The notes beneath the pieces were generated by a model, which ran no database searches, was not told the origin of the DNA, and was given only the letters and a program-made list of their open reading frames with translations. DNA of 64,000 bases, taken from assembly GCF_018613835.1 (NCBI RefSeq), contig NZ_JAGGPM010000035.1:186001-250000 (forward strand), given 5' to 3'. The translations under genes and the position numbers were made by a program. This document shows positions 35,246 to 44,387 of this stretch, piece by piece (position 1 is the stretch's first letter; every line of letters begins with the position of its first letter). The DNA is from Arthrobacter sp. ISL-5 (lineage in GTDB: Bacteria; Actinomycetota; Actinomycetes; Actinomycetales; Micrococcaceae).

Positions 35246-35251
35246 TAGGAT
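35246..35251 (+). promoter_or_regulatory. -10 element of a leaderless promoter, birA
   Basis: TAGGAT, followed by six bases and the ATG at 35258. No ribosome site is visible. Confidence 0.6.
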
Positions 35252-35257
35252 TCAACT

Positions 35258-36217
35258 ATGGAAGCCGCACGCCCTGACGATAGCCGTGAACCGCAGGAGA
35301 ACCTGGCCGGAGACAAGGGGCTGCCCGAGCGGCCCACACTGGACCGGGACGCACTGTCCAATGCAGAATTCCTGTCCGCCAACGGGATCCCGCAGCTGAC
35401 GGTCGTGGACACCACGGGTTCCACCAACGCCGACCTCCTGCGTGCGGTCACCGTGGAACCGAAGGCCTGGCCGGACCTGGCCGTCCTGACCGCCGAGCAC
35501 CAGACGGCTGCCCGCGGACGGCTGGACCGGTCGTGGGAGGCGCCCGCCCGCAGCTCGGTCCTGGTCTCCGTGGTGCTGCGCCCCGTCAACGCCGACGGCC
35601 GGCCGCTGCCCACCCAGACCTACTCGTGGCTCTCACTCCTGGGCGCGCTGGCACTCCGCGACGCACTGCTGGATACGGCGGGAATCCCTGCCGAGCTCAA
35701 GTGGCCGAACGACGTCCTGGTCCGTGGCAGGAAGGTCGCCGGCATCCTGGCCCAGCTGGGGCCGATGGGGGACGGCACCGTGCCGCCGGTCATACTTGGC
35801 ACGGGCCTGAACGTCACGCTCACGGACGCTGAGCTTCCCGTTCCCACCGCCACGTCCGTACAGCTTGAAGGTGCCGGGACCGTGGACCGCACCGTGCTCC
35901 TGAAGAGCTACCTGTCCCGCTTCTGCACGCTCTACCGCAGCTTCTGCAACGCCGACGGCGACCCCACCGCAGGGCTGGCCGGCGGACCGTCGCTCCACAA
36001 GCGCGTGGAAGCCGTCATGGTGACACTGGGCAAGCAGGTCCGTGCCCAGCTGCCGGGCGACCATGAAATCATCGGCCATGCCACCCGGCTTGATGATGCG
36101 GGCGCACTGCTGGTGGTGGATGCCGCATCCCACGAGCACGTTGTGACGGCCGGAGATGTGGTCCACCTGCGTCCCTGGACCCCGCCGGGGCAGTCCCCCG
36201 AAAGCGGCTATGCGTAA
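35258..36217 (+). CDS. birA: Biotin-[acetyl-CoA-carboxylase] ligase
   Basis: A 319-residue biotin protein ligase that activates biotin with ATP and attaches it to the carrier Lys of AccBC. The biotin/AMP loop reads TAEHQTAARGRLDRSW (consensus GRGRxxRxW), followed by ELKWPNDVLV and GILAQLG. The first 35 residues are a disordered extension, and the DNA-binding helix-turn-helix of E. coli BirA is absent, so it does not act as a repressor. The C-terminal SH3-like domain is present. Placed close to accD5-accE, it serves the carboxylase. It starts a plus-strand run with the PH-domain and cyclase genes. Confidence 0.93.
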   Translation: MEAARPDDSREPQENLAGDKGLPERPTLDRDALSNAEFLSANGIPQLTVVDTTGSTNADLLRAVTVEPKAWPDLAVLTAEHQTAARGRLDRSWEAPARSSVLVSVVLRPVNADGRPLPTQTYSWLSLLGALALRDALLDTAGIPAELKWPNDVLVRGRKVAGILAQLGPMGDGTVPPVILGTGLNVTLTDAELPVPTATSVQLEGAGTVDRTVLLKSYLSRFCTLYRSFCNADGDPTAGLAGGPSLHKRVEAVMVTLGKQVRAQLPGDHEIIGHATRLDDAGALLVVDAASHEHVVTAGDVVHLRPWTPPGQSPESGYA

Positions 36218-36809
36218 AGAACTCCTGCCGGGGGAGCAGGTCATTGTGATGACCCGCCCGCAGCCAAGGATGCTGTTTGTCCCGGCGGTGGTGTTCGTTC
36301 TGACACCGGCCCTTGCCGCCTTTGCCAGCGCCTGGATTATCCGGGGCGGATTGTCCGGGCTGGTTCCGGCCGTTTCCGGCGAATGGACGTTCTGGCTGGT
36401 TGCGGCCTGTGTTCTGACGGTCGTGTGGGTCCTGTGCGGCTACTGCCTGCCGAGGCTGTTGCGGTGGCACGCCACCCGCTACTTCCTGACCAGCCAGAGG
36501 ATACTCGCCCGCTATGGCGTGCTCCGGCGCCGGGACCAGCAGGTGTTCCTGGCCTCAGTGCGTAATGTCACGGTCAGCCAGACGATGCTCCAGCGGATGT
36601 TGCGCTCCGGGAATATATCCTTGGATGCCGGGCATCAATTCGGCGCCGTGCTGCGGGACGTGCCGGAAGTGGCCACGTTCCACAGGTTCTTGCTGGATGC
36701 TATTGATGAGCTCCCGGACGAAGAAAATTTTGGATTTGGTCAGGCGCCGGAGGATTCCGACGCCGGTTTTCCGCGGGACATGAGAGAAGGTGGAAGAGAT
36801 GAACGATGA
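36210..36809 (+). CDS. PH-domain (bPH2/DUF304-type) membrane protein
   Basis: A 199-residue protein with two transmembrane helices (about 20-45 and 60-80) and a cytoplasmic bacterial PH domain (RYFLTSQRILARYGVLRRRD, then QVFLASVRNVTVSQ, ISLDAGHQFG). The C-terminal 40 residues are acidic and unstructured. The role of such proteins is not established; membrane-anchored scaffolding is inferred. The ATG overlaps the birA stop by eight bases, and the frame runs 11 bases into the next gene, so birA, this gene and the cyclase form one unit. Confidence 0.85.
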   Translation: MRKELLPGEQVIVMTRPQPRMLFVPAVVFVLTPALAAFASAWIIRGGLSGLVPAVSGEWTFWLVAACVLTVVWVLCGYCLPRLLRWHATRYFLTSQRILARYGVLRRRDQQVFLASVRNVTVSQTMLQRMLRSGNISLDAGHQFGAVLRDVPEVATFHRFLLDAIDELPDEENFGFGQAPEDSDAGFPRDMREGGRDER

Positions 36810-37929
36810 TGATCCGCGCAGCAGCCAGGAAGCGGGCGCCGGGGAGGTGACCGACGCCGTCGTCGAAGCTCCGCACACCGGAACCCTCTCCGCGGAACGA
36901 ATCGCGGCAAAATCCCTTGAGGCGCGTCTCCTGGGCGGTGAGCGCAAGCTGCGGCGCCGCGAAGTGGCCGCCGGCGCCGGACTCTCGCTGCTGTCCGCCC
37001 GGAAGCTGTGGCGCGCCCTGGGCTTCCCCAACCTCGGCGACGACGACGTCGCCTTCACTGAGCGCGACCTGGCCGCCCTGAACACCGTGGTGGACCAGGT
37101 CCGGTCAGGAAAACTCACCGAAGACGCCGCCATCTCGGTCACGCGGGCCATCGGCCAGATGACGGACCGCATGGTGGTCTGGCAGATCGAGGCCCTTGTC
37201 GAGGACATGGTCCATGAGCAGGGCCTCACGGATGCCCAGGCCCGCAAGCGCCTGGTGCACGAACTTCCCTCGCTCGTGGATCCCCTCGAACAGATGCTTG
37301 TCTACTCGTGGCGGCGCCAGCTCAACGCCGGTGTCCAACGGCTGGCCGTCCGGGCCGAAGCCGGGCTGCAGGCCAGCGAGGAAGGCCGCGAAGGCGACGA
37401 GGACGACGCCCCGCTGCCCCTGGCGCGGGCCGTGGGCTTCGCCGACCTGGTGTCCTACACGAGCCTCTCCCGGCGCATGAACGAAAAAACCCTGGCCAAG
37501 CTGGTGCAGCGGTTCGAAAACAAATGCGCCGAGATCATCTCCGTGGGCGGCGGACGACTCGTGAAGACGGTGGGCGACGAGGTCCTCTATATCGCCGAGA
37601 CACCGGCTGCGGGCGCCGAGATTTCCCTGGCGCTGGCCGAGGCCTTCACCAGGGACGAAATCCTCCCCGAGGCCCGGGTGGCCATGGTGTGGGGGCGGAT
37701 CCTGTCCCGCCTGGGCGACATTTACGGGCCAACCGTCAACCTTGCCGCCCGGCTCACCACGCTGGCTGATCCGGGAAGCGTGCTGGTGGATTCGATGACC
37801 GCGGCGGCCCTGGACCAGGACGAGCGGTTCGTGCTGATCCCGCAGGAAGTGGAGAACGTCCGCGGCTTCGGCGAGATCCAGCCGGTGGTGCTGGCCCGGG
37901 GCCAGGGCAAGGGCCTGGTCCTGGACTGA
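36799..37929 (+). CDS. Class III adenylate cyclase
   Basis: A 376-residue cyclase that makes cAMP from ATP. The C-terminal catalytic domain (about 205-376) has both metal aspartates (Asp216 in VGFADLVSYT and Asp260 in TVGDEV), the adenine-selecting pair (Lys256 and Asp307), and the transition-state residues Asn314 and Arg318 in GPTVNLAARL. The first 200 residues are helical and resemble the regulatory domain of mycobacterial cyclases such as Rv1264 and Rv2212. ATG at 36799 is used because AGAAGGTGG lies at good distance; a GTG at 36790 is possible. It overlaps the PH-domain gene by 11 bases. cAMP effectors are not in the window. Confidence 0.9.
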   Translation: MNDDDPRSSQEAGAGEVTDAVVEAPHTGTLSAERIAAKSLEARLLGGERKLRRREVAAGAGLSLLSARKLWRALGFPNLGDDDVAFTERDLAALNTVVDQVRSGKLTEDAAISVTRAIGQMTDRMVVWQIEALVEDMVHEQGLTDAQARKRLVHELPSLVDPLEQMLVYSWRRQLNAGVQRLAVRAEAGLQASEEGREGDEDDAPLPLARAVGFADLVSYTSLSRRMNEKTLAKLVQRFENKCAEIISVGGGRLVKTVGDEVLYIAETPAAGAEISLALAEAFTRDEILPEARVAMVWGRILSRLGDIYGPTVNLAARLTTLADPGSVLVDSMTAAALDQDERFVLIPQEVENVRGFGEIQPVVLARGQGKGLVLD

Positions 37930-37980
37930 TCAGGCTCGACTGAACAGGCCTGGACTGAACAGGCCCGGACTGATTCTGCC
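37921..37980 (+). repeat. 15-bp tandem repeat across the cyclase stop codon
   Basis: Four 15-base units (starting at 37921, 37936, 37951 and 37966) share the pattern nnGACTGAncAGGCC, with decay at the ends. The first contains the cyclase stop. It is probably slippage; the effect on the message is unknown. Confidence 0.75.
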
Positions 37981-38060
37981 GGGGGAGTCCTCCCCATCGC
38001 GGATCACGGCGCCCATGGGTAGGCTTGCCGGGTAACGGAGAGTCCCGCACCGGGTTCTCC

Positions 38061-38090
38061 TTGGACAACCCGCCAGCGCCCATGTAATAG
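38061..38090 (+). promoter_or_regulatory. Possible promoter of the FHA/kinase/EccC cluster
   Basis: TTGGAC (38061-38066), an 18-base spacer and TAATAG (38085-38090), or TGTAAT with a 16-base spacer. It gives a leader of roughly 115 bases before the first gene. No other good promoter is seen within the following 22 kb, where nearly all genes overlap. Confidence 0.5.
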
Positions 38091-38119
38091 TCGAAACTCA
38101 GAATTGTTCCGGCGTCTCT

Positions 38120-38190
38120 ATGGGGGAGTGGCGGAATGTCACGGCTCCTGATGAATATCAGGGGCCACCAAGCCGCGCTCAGGCGGCTGT
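38120..38190 (+). promoter_or_regulatory. Structured 5' leader of the FHA/kinase/EccC cluster
   Basis: The leader can fold into two stems. The first is CCTGAT-GAAT-ATCAGG (38147-38162), extended by GGC/GCC and enclosed by GTGGC (38128-38132) with GCCAC (38164-38168). The second is AGCCGC (38171-38176) with GCGGCT (38183-38188), followed by GTGATTTTC and then the ribosome site. The second stem could act as a terminator or block the ribosome. No known riboswitch class is recognised. Confidence 0.45.
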
Positions 38191-38213
38191 GATTTTCAGG
38201 GGAATAATACGCT

Positions 38214-41200
38214 GTGTCAACTTTGTTCGGCAGGCTGGGGCTCAGGAACCGCCGCAACAAGCTCATCACCGGTACTGCGTTTTCTGCGGCAGCAGTAGCG
38301 CTCGTCGCCGGCGCCGTGATCTACCCGGGGTTCAAGACCGCCGAGGTGGACTTGAACGACGGCGGCGTGTGGGTGGTCAGCAAGGCACGCAACGCTGTCG
38401 GCCGGCTGAACTACCCCTCACGGGTCCTCGATGGAGCGGTAACCCCGGCAAGCACCACCTTTGACGTCCTGCAGAACGCAGGCAAGGTGTTTGTCGATGA
38501 TGAGTCCGGCTCCACCCTGAACCAGGTGTCGGCCGCCAACATGAGGCTCGGCGGGGACAAACAGCTCCCGGGCTCGGCACAGGTCAGCTTCGGCAGCGAG
38601 GTCATTTCCGTCACGGACCCCGGCGCCGGCAAGATGTGGGCGATGTCGCCCTCTACGGTCAACGCTTTCGACGAGGAATCCAGCGAGCCGGCGGTGGCAG
38701 GCTCGCAGGGGCTGGTGTCGGCAGTTGGCTCCGATGACCGGATCTATTCGGCGGATCCGAAAACGGGGCAGGTGACCGTCACCGCCGTGGACGCCAACGG
38801 CCAGCCCACCGAGACGGAGTCCAGCACGTGGGAAGGCCTGAAGGGCGCGGGCGACCTCCAGCTGACCGTGGTGGGGGACCAGCCGGTTGTCCTGGATGCC
38901 GCTGCCGGCCGGCTGTTCCTCCCGGGCGGCCGCGAGCTGGCGCTGGCGGACGCGGGGGAGGCAAAGCTCCAGCAGCCGGGCCCGGCGTCGGACTCTGTGG
39001 CCTTGGCCACGCCCAAGGCGCTCCTGAAGCAGCCACTGAACGGCTCGGCGGCGAAGACCGTCACGGCCGGCGGCGAGGGCGTGCCGGCGGCACCCGTGCA
39101 GCTGGGCGGCTGCGTTCACGCCGCGTGGTCCGGCGTGAACAAGTACGTCCGGGACTGCGCCAACGACGCGGACGACAAGAACGTCGCTGTACCCAAGGCC
39201 AGTGCCTCGCCGAGCTACGTGTTCCGCGTCAACCGGGACATCGTGGTGCTGAACGACGTGAATTCGGGGAACGTGTGGCTGGTCAACCAGAACATGCAGC
39301 TGGTCAATAACTGGGACGACGTTGTTCCGCCGAAGAACCAGGCCGATGACCAGGACGAGGAATCAGCCGACAACAACACCATCAACGTCCTGCCGGACCG
39401 CACCAAACCGAACCGCCCGCCGGAAACCAAGCCCGACGTCGTCGGGGTCCGGCCCGGCCGAACGACGGTCCTGAGCGTCCTGGACAACGACTCGGACCCC
39501 GACGGCGACGTCCTCACCGCTTCGGTGGGGAGCGAGGGCCCTGAGGCGGGCAGCCTTGAGAGCATTTACGGCGGATCGGCATTCCAGATCACCGTCCCCG
39601 CGGACGCCGCGCCCGGAACCGAGACGTTCGACTACAGCGCCGCTGACGGCCGCGGCCTGTCCGCCGGCGGCAAGGTGACCCTGAACGTGGTGGGTCCCGA
39701 CGAGAACAGGCCACCCGCGTTCAAGCGGAGCGATCCCACCACCCTGCTCGTGGAGCAGGGGAAGACGGTCAGCCAGAATATCCTGACGGATTGGGCAGAT
39801 CCCGACGGCGACGACCTCGTCCTCATGTCCGCCACCGCCGACAACGAACAGGACCAGGTGAAGGTCCGGCGGGACGGGCTGCTCACCTACCAGGACTCAG
39901 GCGCCTCGGCCGGCAAGAAAAGCGTCACGGTGTCCGTCTGGGACGGACAGGCCACTTCCACCGGAAAGGTGGTGGTGAACGTGCAGCCGCCGGGCGCGCT
40001 GGCTCCGGTGGTCAACGCCGACCACGTGACCGCCGTCGTCGGCCAGGACCTGGTCATCGCGCCGCTGAAGAACGACGTCGACCCCAACGGGGGCGCCCTG
40101 CGCCTCGCCCAGGTGGAAGCCGGCGGGCCCGCCGAGCTTGGTCCGGTCACCGACGGCGGCACGTTCACCTTCCGGAGCCGGACGCCCGGGCCCGTTTACC
40201 TGACGTACATTGCGAGCAACGGTCCCCAGAGCAGCCAGGGCCTCATCCGGGTGGATGTCGAATCCGGCAAGGACACGGGAAAGCCTGTTGCAGTCCATGA
40301 CGTGGCCCTGCTGCCCGTGGGTGGCAGCGTGCTCCTGGACCCGCTGGCCAACGATTCCGACCCGTCGGGCGGCGTCCTGGTGCTCCAGTCCGTCTCGCTG
40401 CCGGCAAATGCCACTGCCTCGGTCAGCGTCATTGACCACAGTGTCCTGCGGATCACGGACATCGCCGGCACCAAGGACCCCTTCGTGTTCCGCTACACCA
40501 TGTCCAACGGCAGGGATTCAGCCACCGGGAGCGTGTCCGTGGTGCCGGTCCCCGCCCCCGCGGTGGTGGAGGCTCCCCAGCCCAAACCCGATGAAGTCAA
40601 CGTCCGGGTCAATGACGTGGTGACCATCCCCGTTCTGGACAACGACACCCACCCGCAGGGCGAGAAGCTGAGCGTTGACCCGGTCCTCCCGCAGGCCGTG
40701 CCCGCGGAGGACGGCAAGAGCTTCGTTTCGGAAAACAGCCTCCGGTTCATCGCGGGCAGCCACCCGAAGACCGTCCGCGCAATCTACAACGCCGTCGACC
40801 CGCAGGGCCAGAAGAGCGCGGCCGCCGTCACGATCCACATCCTGCCGCTGGAGGGCGCCGAGAACTCGCGCCCGCAGCCCAGGAACCTCACGGCCAGGGT
40901 TGTTGCGGCCGGCACGGTCCGGATCCCGGTGCCCCTGGACGGCATTGACCCCGACGGCGACTCCGTCCAGCTGACCGGAATCGACAGCACGCCCGCCATG
41001 GGCACCGCGACGGCCGGAAGCAACTTCATCGACTTTGTCGCGGCCGGTGACGGAGCCGGAACCGATTCCTTCCGGTACAAGGTGGTGGACCGGCAGGGGG
41101 CCATGAACACCGGTACGGTGACCGTGGGCATCGCGCCCCGCGGCGACACGAACCAGAAGCCCACGCCCGTGGATGACCAGGTCAAGGTGCGCCCCGGACG

Positions 41201-44200
41201 GCAGATCGCCGTCGACGCGACCGGAAACGACACCGACCCCGACGGCGACCTGATCCGGATCCTCAGCGACGGCATCGAAGCGGACGCCGCGCTGAAGGCG
41301 GAGGTCAGCAACCAAAGCGGGCGCATCATCCTGCAGGCCCCGGCTGCCGAAGGCACCGTGAACGTCCGGTACACCGTCGCCGACGAGCGGGGCGCCTCTG
41401 CGCAGGCGGCCATCCGGATGGTGGTGGACAGCACGGTCCCGCTGCAGGGGCCCATCGCCCGGGATGACCGCGTGACCTCGGCCCAGACGCTGGGCAAGAC
41501 CGCCGTCGACGTTCCCGTCCTGAAGAACGACGAGGATCCTGACGGCGTGGGCGAGAACCTGAAGGTGACCACCGGAGCCGAAACGGCCCGCCCGGGGCCG
41601 GACGGCAACATGATCGTCGAACTGACTGAGCAGCCGCAGCTGGTGCCCTACACCGTCGAGGACGTGGACGGCCAGACGTCCACGGCCATCATCTGGGTGC
41701 CGGGCGTCGGGCAGCAGCTGCCGACCCTCGCCAAGGATGATGTGCTCGAGGTCGTTGCGGGCCAGTCCGTCGCCGCCGACCTGGCCGAGTGGGTGAAAGT
41801 GCGCGAAGGCCGCTCGCCCCGCCTGACCCAGACTGACCGGATCAAGCTGATCGGAGCGGACGGCGCCGATCCGGTGGCGAACGGCGGCACCGCCATCAAG
41901 TACACCGCAGGCAAGGACTACGTGGGTCCGGGGTCCATCAGCTTTGAAGTGACGGACGGCTCCGGACCCGATGACCCTGCCGGGCTCAAGTCCACCCTGA
42001 GCATCCGCACCAAGGTCCTGCCCGATCCCAGCCGGAACAATCCGCCCACGCTGCTGGGCGGCGCGGTGGACGTGCCGCTGGGAGACTCAGCGGCAACCGA
42101 CCTGGCAAAGCTGACATCCGACCCCGACGCCGACGACGTCCGGAACATGAAGTACGAGGTGGTCGGCGCAGTTCCGCAGGGTTTCAACGCGGACATTGAC
42201 GGCGCATCCCTCAGGGTCTCGGCGAAAGACGGCGTGCGTCCCGGCGAGGGCGGCGCTGTGCAGGTCAAGGCGAAGGACCCGCGCGGCCTGGAATCCGTCG
42301 CCACCTTCCGCCTCGCAGTGACTGCCTCCAACCGTGCCAAGGCCGTGGCCAACGACGACGTCGAGGCCGACGCCGCAGCCGGCAAGCCCGTGACGGTCAA
42401 GGTGCTGGCGAACGACTCCAACCCCTTCCCGGACGTGCCGCTCAAGATCGTCGGCGTGGCGACGGAAACGGGCCAGGGCTCGGCCGCCATCTCAGGGGAT
42501 TCGGTGACGGTCACGCCGTCGGCCGGTTTTTCCGGAACGCTCATAGTGTCCTACACCGTGGCGGACAAGACCGACGAAGCCTCGCGCTACGCCACGGCCC
42601 GGATCCGGCTGACGGTCAAGGACAAGCCGCTGGCGCCCACCACCCCGCAGGCCCAGAGCGTCGGCGACCAGACAGCCCTGCTGAACTGGACCGCGCCCGC
42701 GGACCGCGGCTCACCCATCACCAAGTACACGGTCTACGGCGAGGGCGGCTACCGGCAGGACTGCCCGGCCAACTCGTGCACCCTGAACAACCTGGTGAAC
42801 AACACCAAATACCATTTCCAGGTGACGGCCACGAACGACATCGACGAGTCCGAACGTTCGCCGGTTTCGGCTGAGGTCCGCCCCGACGTCAAGCCCGACA
42901 CTCCGCTTGCTCCGGCGATGAAGTTCGGCGACAAGCAGCTCAGCGTTACGTGGACGGCACCGGCCAGCAAGGGCTCGCCGGTCAAGTCCTACGATCTTGA
43001 GATCTCGCCGGCGCCCAGCGGGCAGAACGCGCAGATCCAGAACCTCACGGCCGCCAGCTACGTCTGGAAGGGCCTTGAAAACGGCGTTGCCTACAAGGTG
43101 CGCGTCCTGGCCCGGAACGACGCCAGGGAACCCTCCGAATGGAGCCGCTACTCCGCTGCGGAAACTCCGGCCGGAGTTCCCGTGACACCCGCCGCGCCGA
43201 CAGTTTCCGGCGCGGGCTCCGTGGGCAACCAAAGCCAGCTGCAGGTGAACTGGACCGCACCAAACAACAACGGCGACGCCGTCTCCGCCTACACGCTGAC
43301 AACGCTGCGCGGAGGGACCGCCGTCAAGAGCCAGCAGGTGGCCTCCGGAACGTCCCTGAACGTGACGGTGGCGAACTCCGAAACCGACTACACCTTCACC
43401 GTGTCGGCCACCAACAAGGCCGGAACCTCCGGGACGAGCGCCCAGTCGGCGGCCATCCGTGCTGCCGGGAAGCCGGGGACGGTGAACAGCGGTACTGTGC
43501 GCGCGACGGGCAACAGCGGAGAGCTGGACGTGACATTCACGCCGCTGACCGAAGCCCAGCGCAACGGGTCACAGCCCGACGAAATCCGCTACCGCTGGTC
43601 CACCGCGTACGGTTCGGGCCCGATCAATGCCGGCGGGGGATCCATCACGAACCAGCCCAACGGCAGGGATGTGACGGTCAACATCATCGCCACATCGATC
43701 AAGAACAACGTCTCCGGTGACGCCAAAGCCATCGGCTCCGGCAACCCCTACGCGCCTCCCAGCGCACCCAACGTCAACGGCGGCAAGTCGTCGCCAGGCG
43801 ACCCCCAAGTGCACTGGAACTGGAGCCCGCCCGCGACCAACGGGCGGCCCCTGGACCACTACGAGGTCAGCCTCGACGGCGGCGGCTGGACCGGCGTGGG
43901 CAAGGCCACCAGGTTCGACGCGTCCGGCGGAGGCTGGAACCAGACCCGCCAGCTCCGGGTGCGCGCCGTGACGATCGTTGCCGGAGCCATCGGGGCGGCG
44001 TCGGCGACGTCCGGCAATGATCCCACGCCTCCGCTGACAGAAGTCAGGGTCAAGCAGAGCGATAACAACAGCTGCCCCGGCAAGCCCGGTGTCCCGGACC
44101 GGTACAACGCGGCGACGCGCAGCTGCGGTGGCAGCGACGCCAACTGGGTGTCCTATTCGGACGGCTGGATCCCCACGCCGTGCTGGGCGGACATCTATAA

Positions 44201-44303
44201 CAACAACGGCCGCTGGTACCTGATGAACGGCGGGCCGCACCAGGGCTGGTACGTCAAGGCCGCCACGGTGGACGTCAGGGGTCCTGGCGTGGGTCAGTGC
44301 TGA
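38214..44303 (+). CDS. Giant membrane-anchored surface protein with tandem Ig-like and FN3 domains
   Basis: A 2029-residue protein. A short basic N-terminus and one hydrophobic segment (residues about 17-40) anchor it facing outward. Residues about 45-390 are beta-rich and may form a propeller-like module. Around ten Ig/cadherin-like repeats follow, marked by calcium-binding-type motifs such as LDNDSDPDGD, GNDTDPDGD and KNDEDPDG. About four FN3-like domains cover residues 1460-1850. The C-terminal 100 residues hold six cysteines (NSCPGKPG, PTPCWADIY, VGQC). GTG at 38214 has a moderate ribosome site. It heads the cluster with MoxR, kinase and EccC-like genes and is the likely outer partner or cargo of that machine. 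Confidence 0.85.
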   Translation: MSTLFGRLGLRNRRNKLITGTAFSAAAVALVAGAVIYPGFKTAEVDLNDGGVWVVSKARNAVGRLNYPSRVLDGAVTPASTTFDVLQNAGKVFVDDESGSTLNQVSAANMRLGGDKQLPGSAQVSFGSEVISVTDPGAGKMWAMSPSTVNAFDEESSEPAVAGSQGLVSAVGSDDRIYSADPKTGQVTVTAVDANGQPTETESSTWEGLKGAGDLQLTVVGDQPVVLDAAAGRLFLPGGRELALADAGEAKLQQPGPASDSVALATPKALLKQPLNGSAAKTVTAGGEGVPAAPVQLGGCVHAAWSGVNKYVRDCANDADDKNVAVPKASASPSYVFRVNRDIVVLNDVNSGNVWLVNQNMQLVNNWDDVVPPKNQADDQDEESADNNTINVLPDRTKPNRPPETKPDVVGVRPGRTTVLSVLDNDSDPDGDVLTASVGSEGPEAGSLESIYGGSAFQITVPADAAPGTETFDYSAADGRGLSAGGKVTLNVVGPDENRPPAFKRSDPTTLLVEQGKTVSQNILTDWADPDGDDLVLMSATADNEQDQVKVRRDGLLTYQDSGASAGKKSVTVSVWDGQATSTGKVVVNVQPPGALAPVVNADHVTAVVGQDLVIAPLKNDVDPNGGALRLAQVEAGGPAELGPVTDGGTFTFRSRTPGPVYLTYIASNGPQSSQGLIRVDVESGKDTGKPVAVHDVALLPVGGSVLLDPLANDSDPSGGVLVLQSVSLPANATASVSVIDHSVLRITDIAGTKDPFVFRYTMSNGRDSATGSVSVVPVPAPAVVEAPQPKPDEVNVRVNDVVTIPVLDNDTHPQGEKLSVDPVLPQAVPAEDGKSFVSENSLRFIAGSHPKTVRAIYNAVDPQGQKSAAAVTIHILPLEGAENSRPQPRNLTARVVAAGTVRIPVPLDGIDPDGDSVQLTGIDSTPAMGTATAGSNFIDFVAAGDGAGTDSFRYKVVDRQGAMNTGTVTVGIAPRGDTNQKPTPVDDQVKVRPGRQIAVDATGNDTDPDGDLIRILSDGIEADAALKAEVSNQSGRIILQAPAAEGTVNVRYTVADERGASAQAAIRMVVDSTVPLQGPIARDDRVTSAQTLGKTAVDVPVLKNDEDPDGVGENLKVTTGAETARPGPDGNMIVELTEQPQLVPYTVEDVDGQTSTAIIWVPGVGQQLPTLAKDDVLEVVAGQSVAADLAEWVKVREGRSPRLTQTDRIKLIGADGADPVANGGTAIKYTAGKDYVGPGSISFEVTDGSGPDDPAGLKSTLSIRTKVLPDPSRNNPPTLLGGAVDVPLGDSAATDLAKLTSDPDADDVRNMKYEVVGAVPQGFNADIDGASLRVSAKDGVRPGEGGAVQVKAKDPRGLESVATFRLAVTASNRAKAVANDDVEADAAAGKPVTVKVLANDSNPFPDVPLKIVGVATETGQGSAAISGDSVTVTPSAGFSGTLIVSYTVADKTDEASRYATARIRLTVKDKPLAPTTPQAQSVGDQTALLNWTAPADRGSPITKYTVYGEGGYRQDCPANSCTLNNLVNNTKYHFQVTATNDIDESERSPVSAEVRPDVKPDTPLAPAMKFGDKQLSVTWTAPASKGSPVKSYDLEISPAPSGQNAQIQNLTAASYVWKGLENGVAYKVRVLARNDAREPSEWSRYSAAETPAGVPVTPAAPTVSGAGSVGNQSQLQVNWTAPNNNGDAVSAYTLTTLRGGTAVKSQQVASGTSLNVTVANSETDYTFTVSATNKAGTSGTSAQSAAIRAAGKPGTVNSGTVRATGNSGELDVTFTPLTEAQRNGSQPDEIRYRWSTAYGSGPINAGGGSITNQPNGRDVTVNIIATSIKNNVSGDAKAIGSGNPYAPPSAPNVNGGKSSPGDPQVHWNWSPPATNGRPLDHYEVSLDGGGWTGVGKATRFDASGGGWNQTRQLRVRAVTIVAGAIGAASATSGNDPTPPLTEVRVKQSDNNSCPGKPGVPDRYNAATRSCGGSDANWVSYSDGWIPTPCWADIYNNNGRWYLMNGGPHQGWYVKAATVDVRGPGVGQC

Positions 44304-44387
44304 ACCTGGACAGCCATCCCATGACGAACGAATGAATCGCTCCGGAATTGCCGGAAATAATGTGCCACACAGAAGAGGAACCATCTC

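Noticed and set aside
38101-38200. c-di-AMP (ydaO-type) riboswitch in the cluster leader
   Set aside because: A stretch GGGGGAGTGGCGGAA loosely recalls its conserved core, but the other conserved blocks and stem order could not be found.
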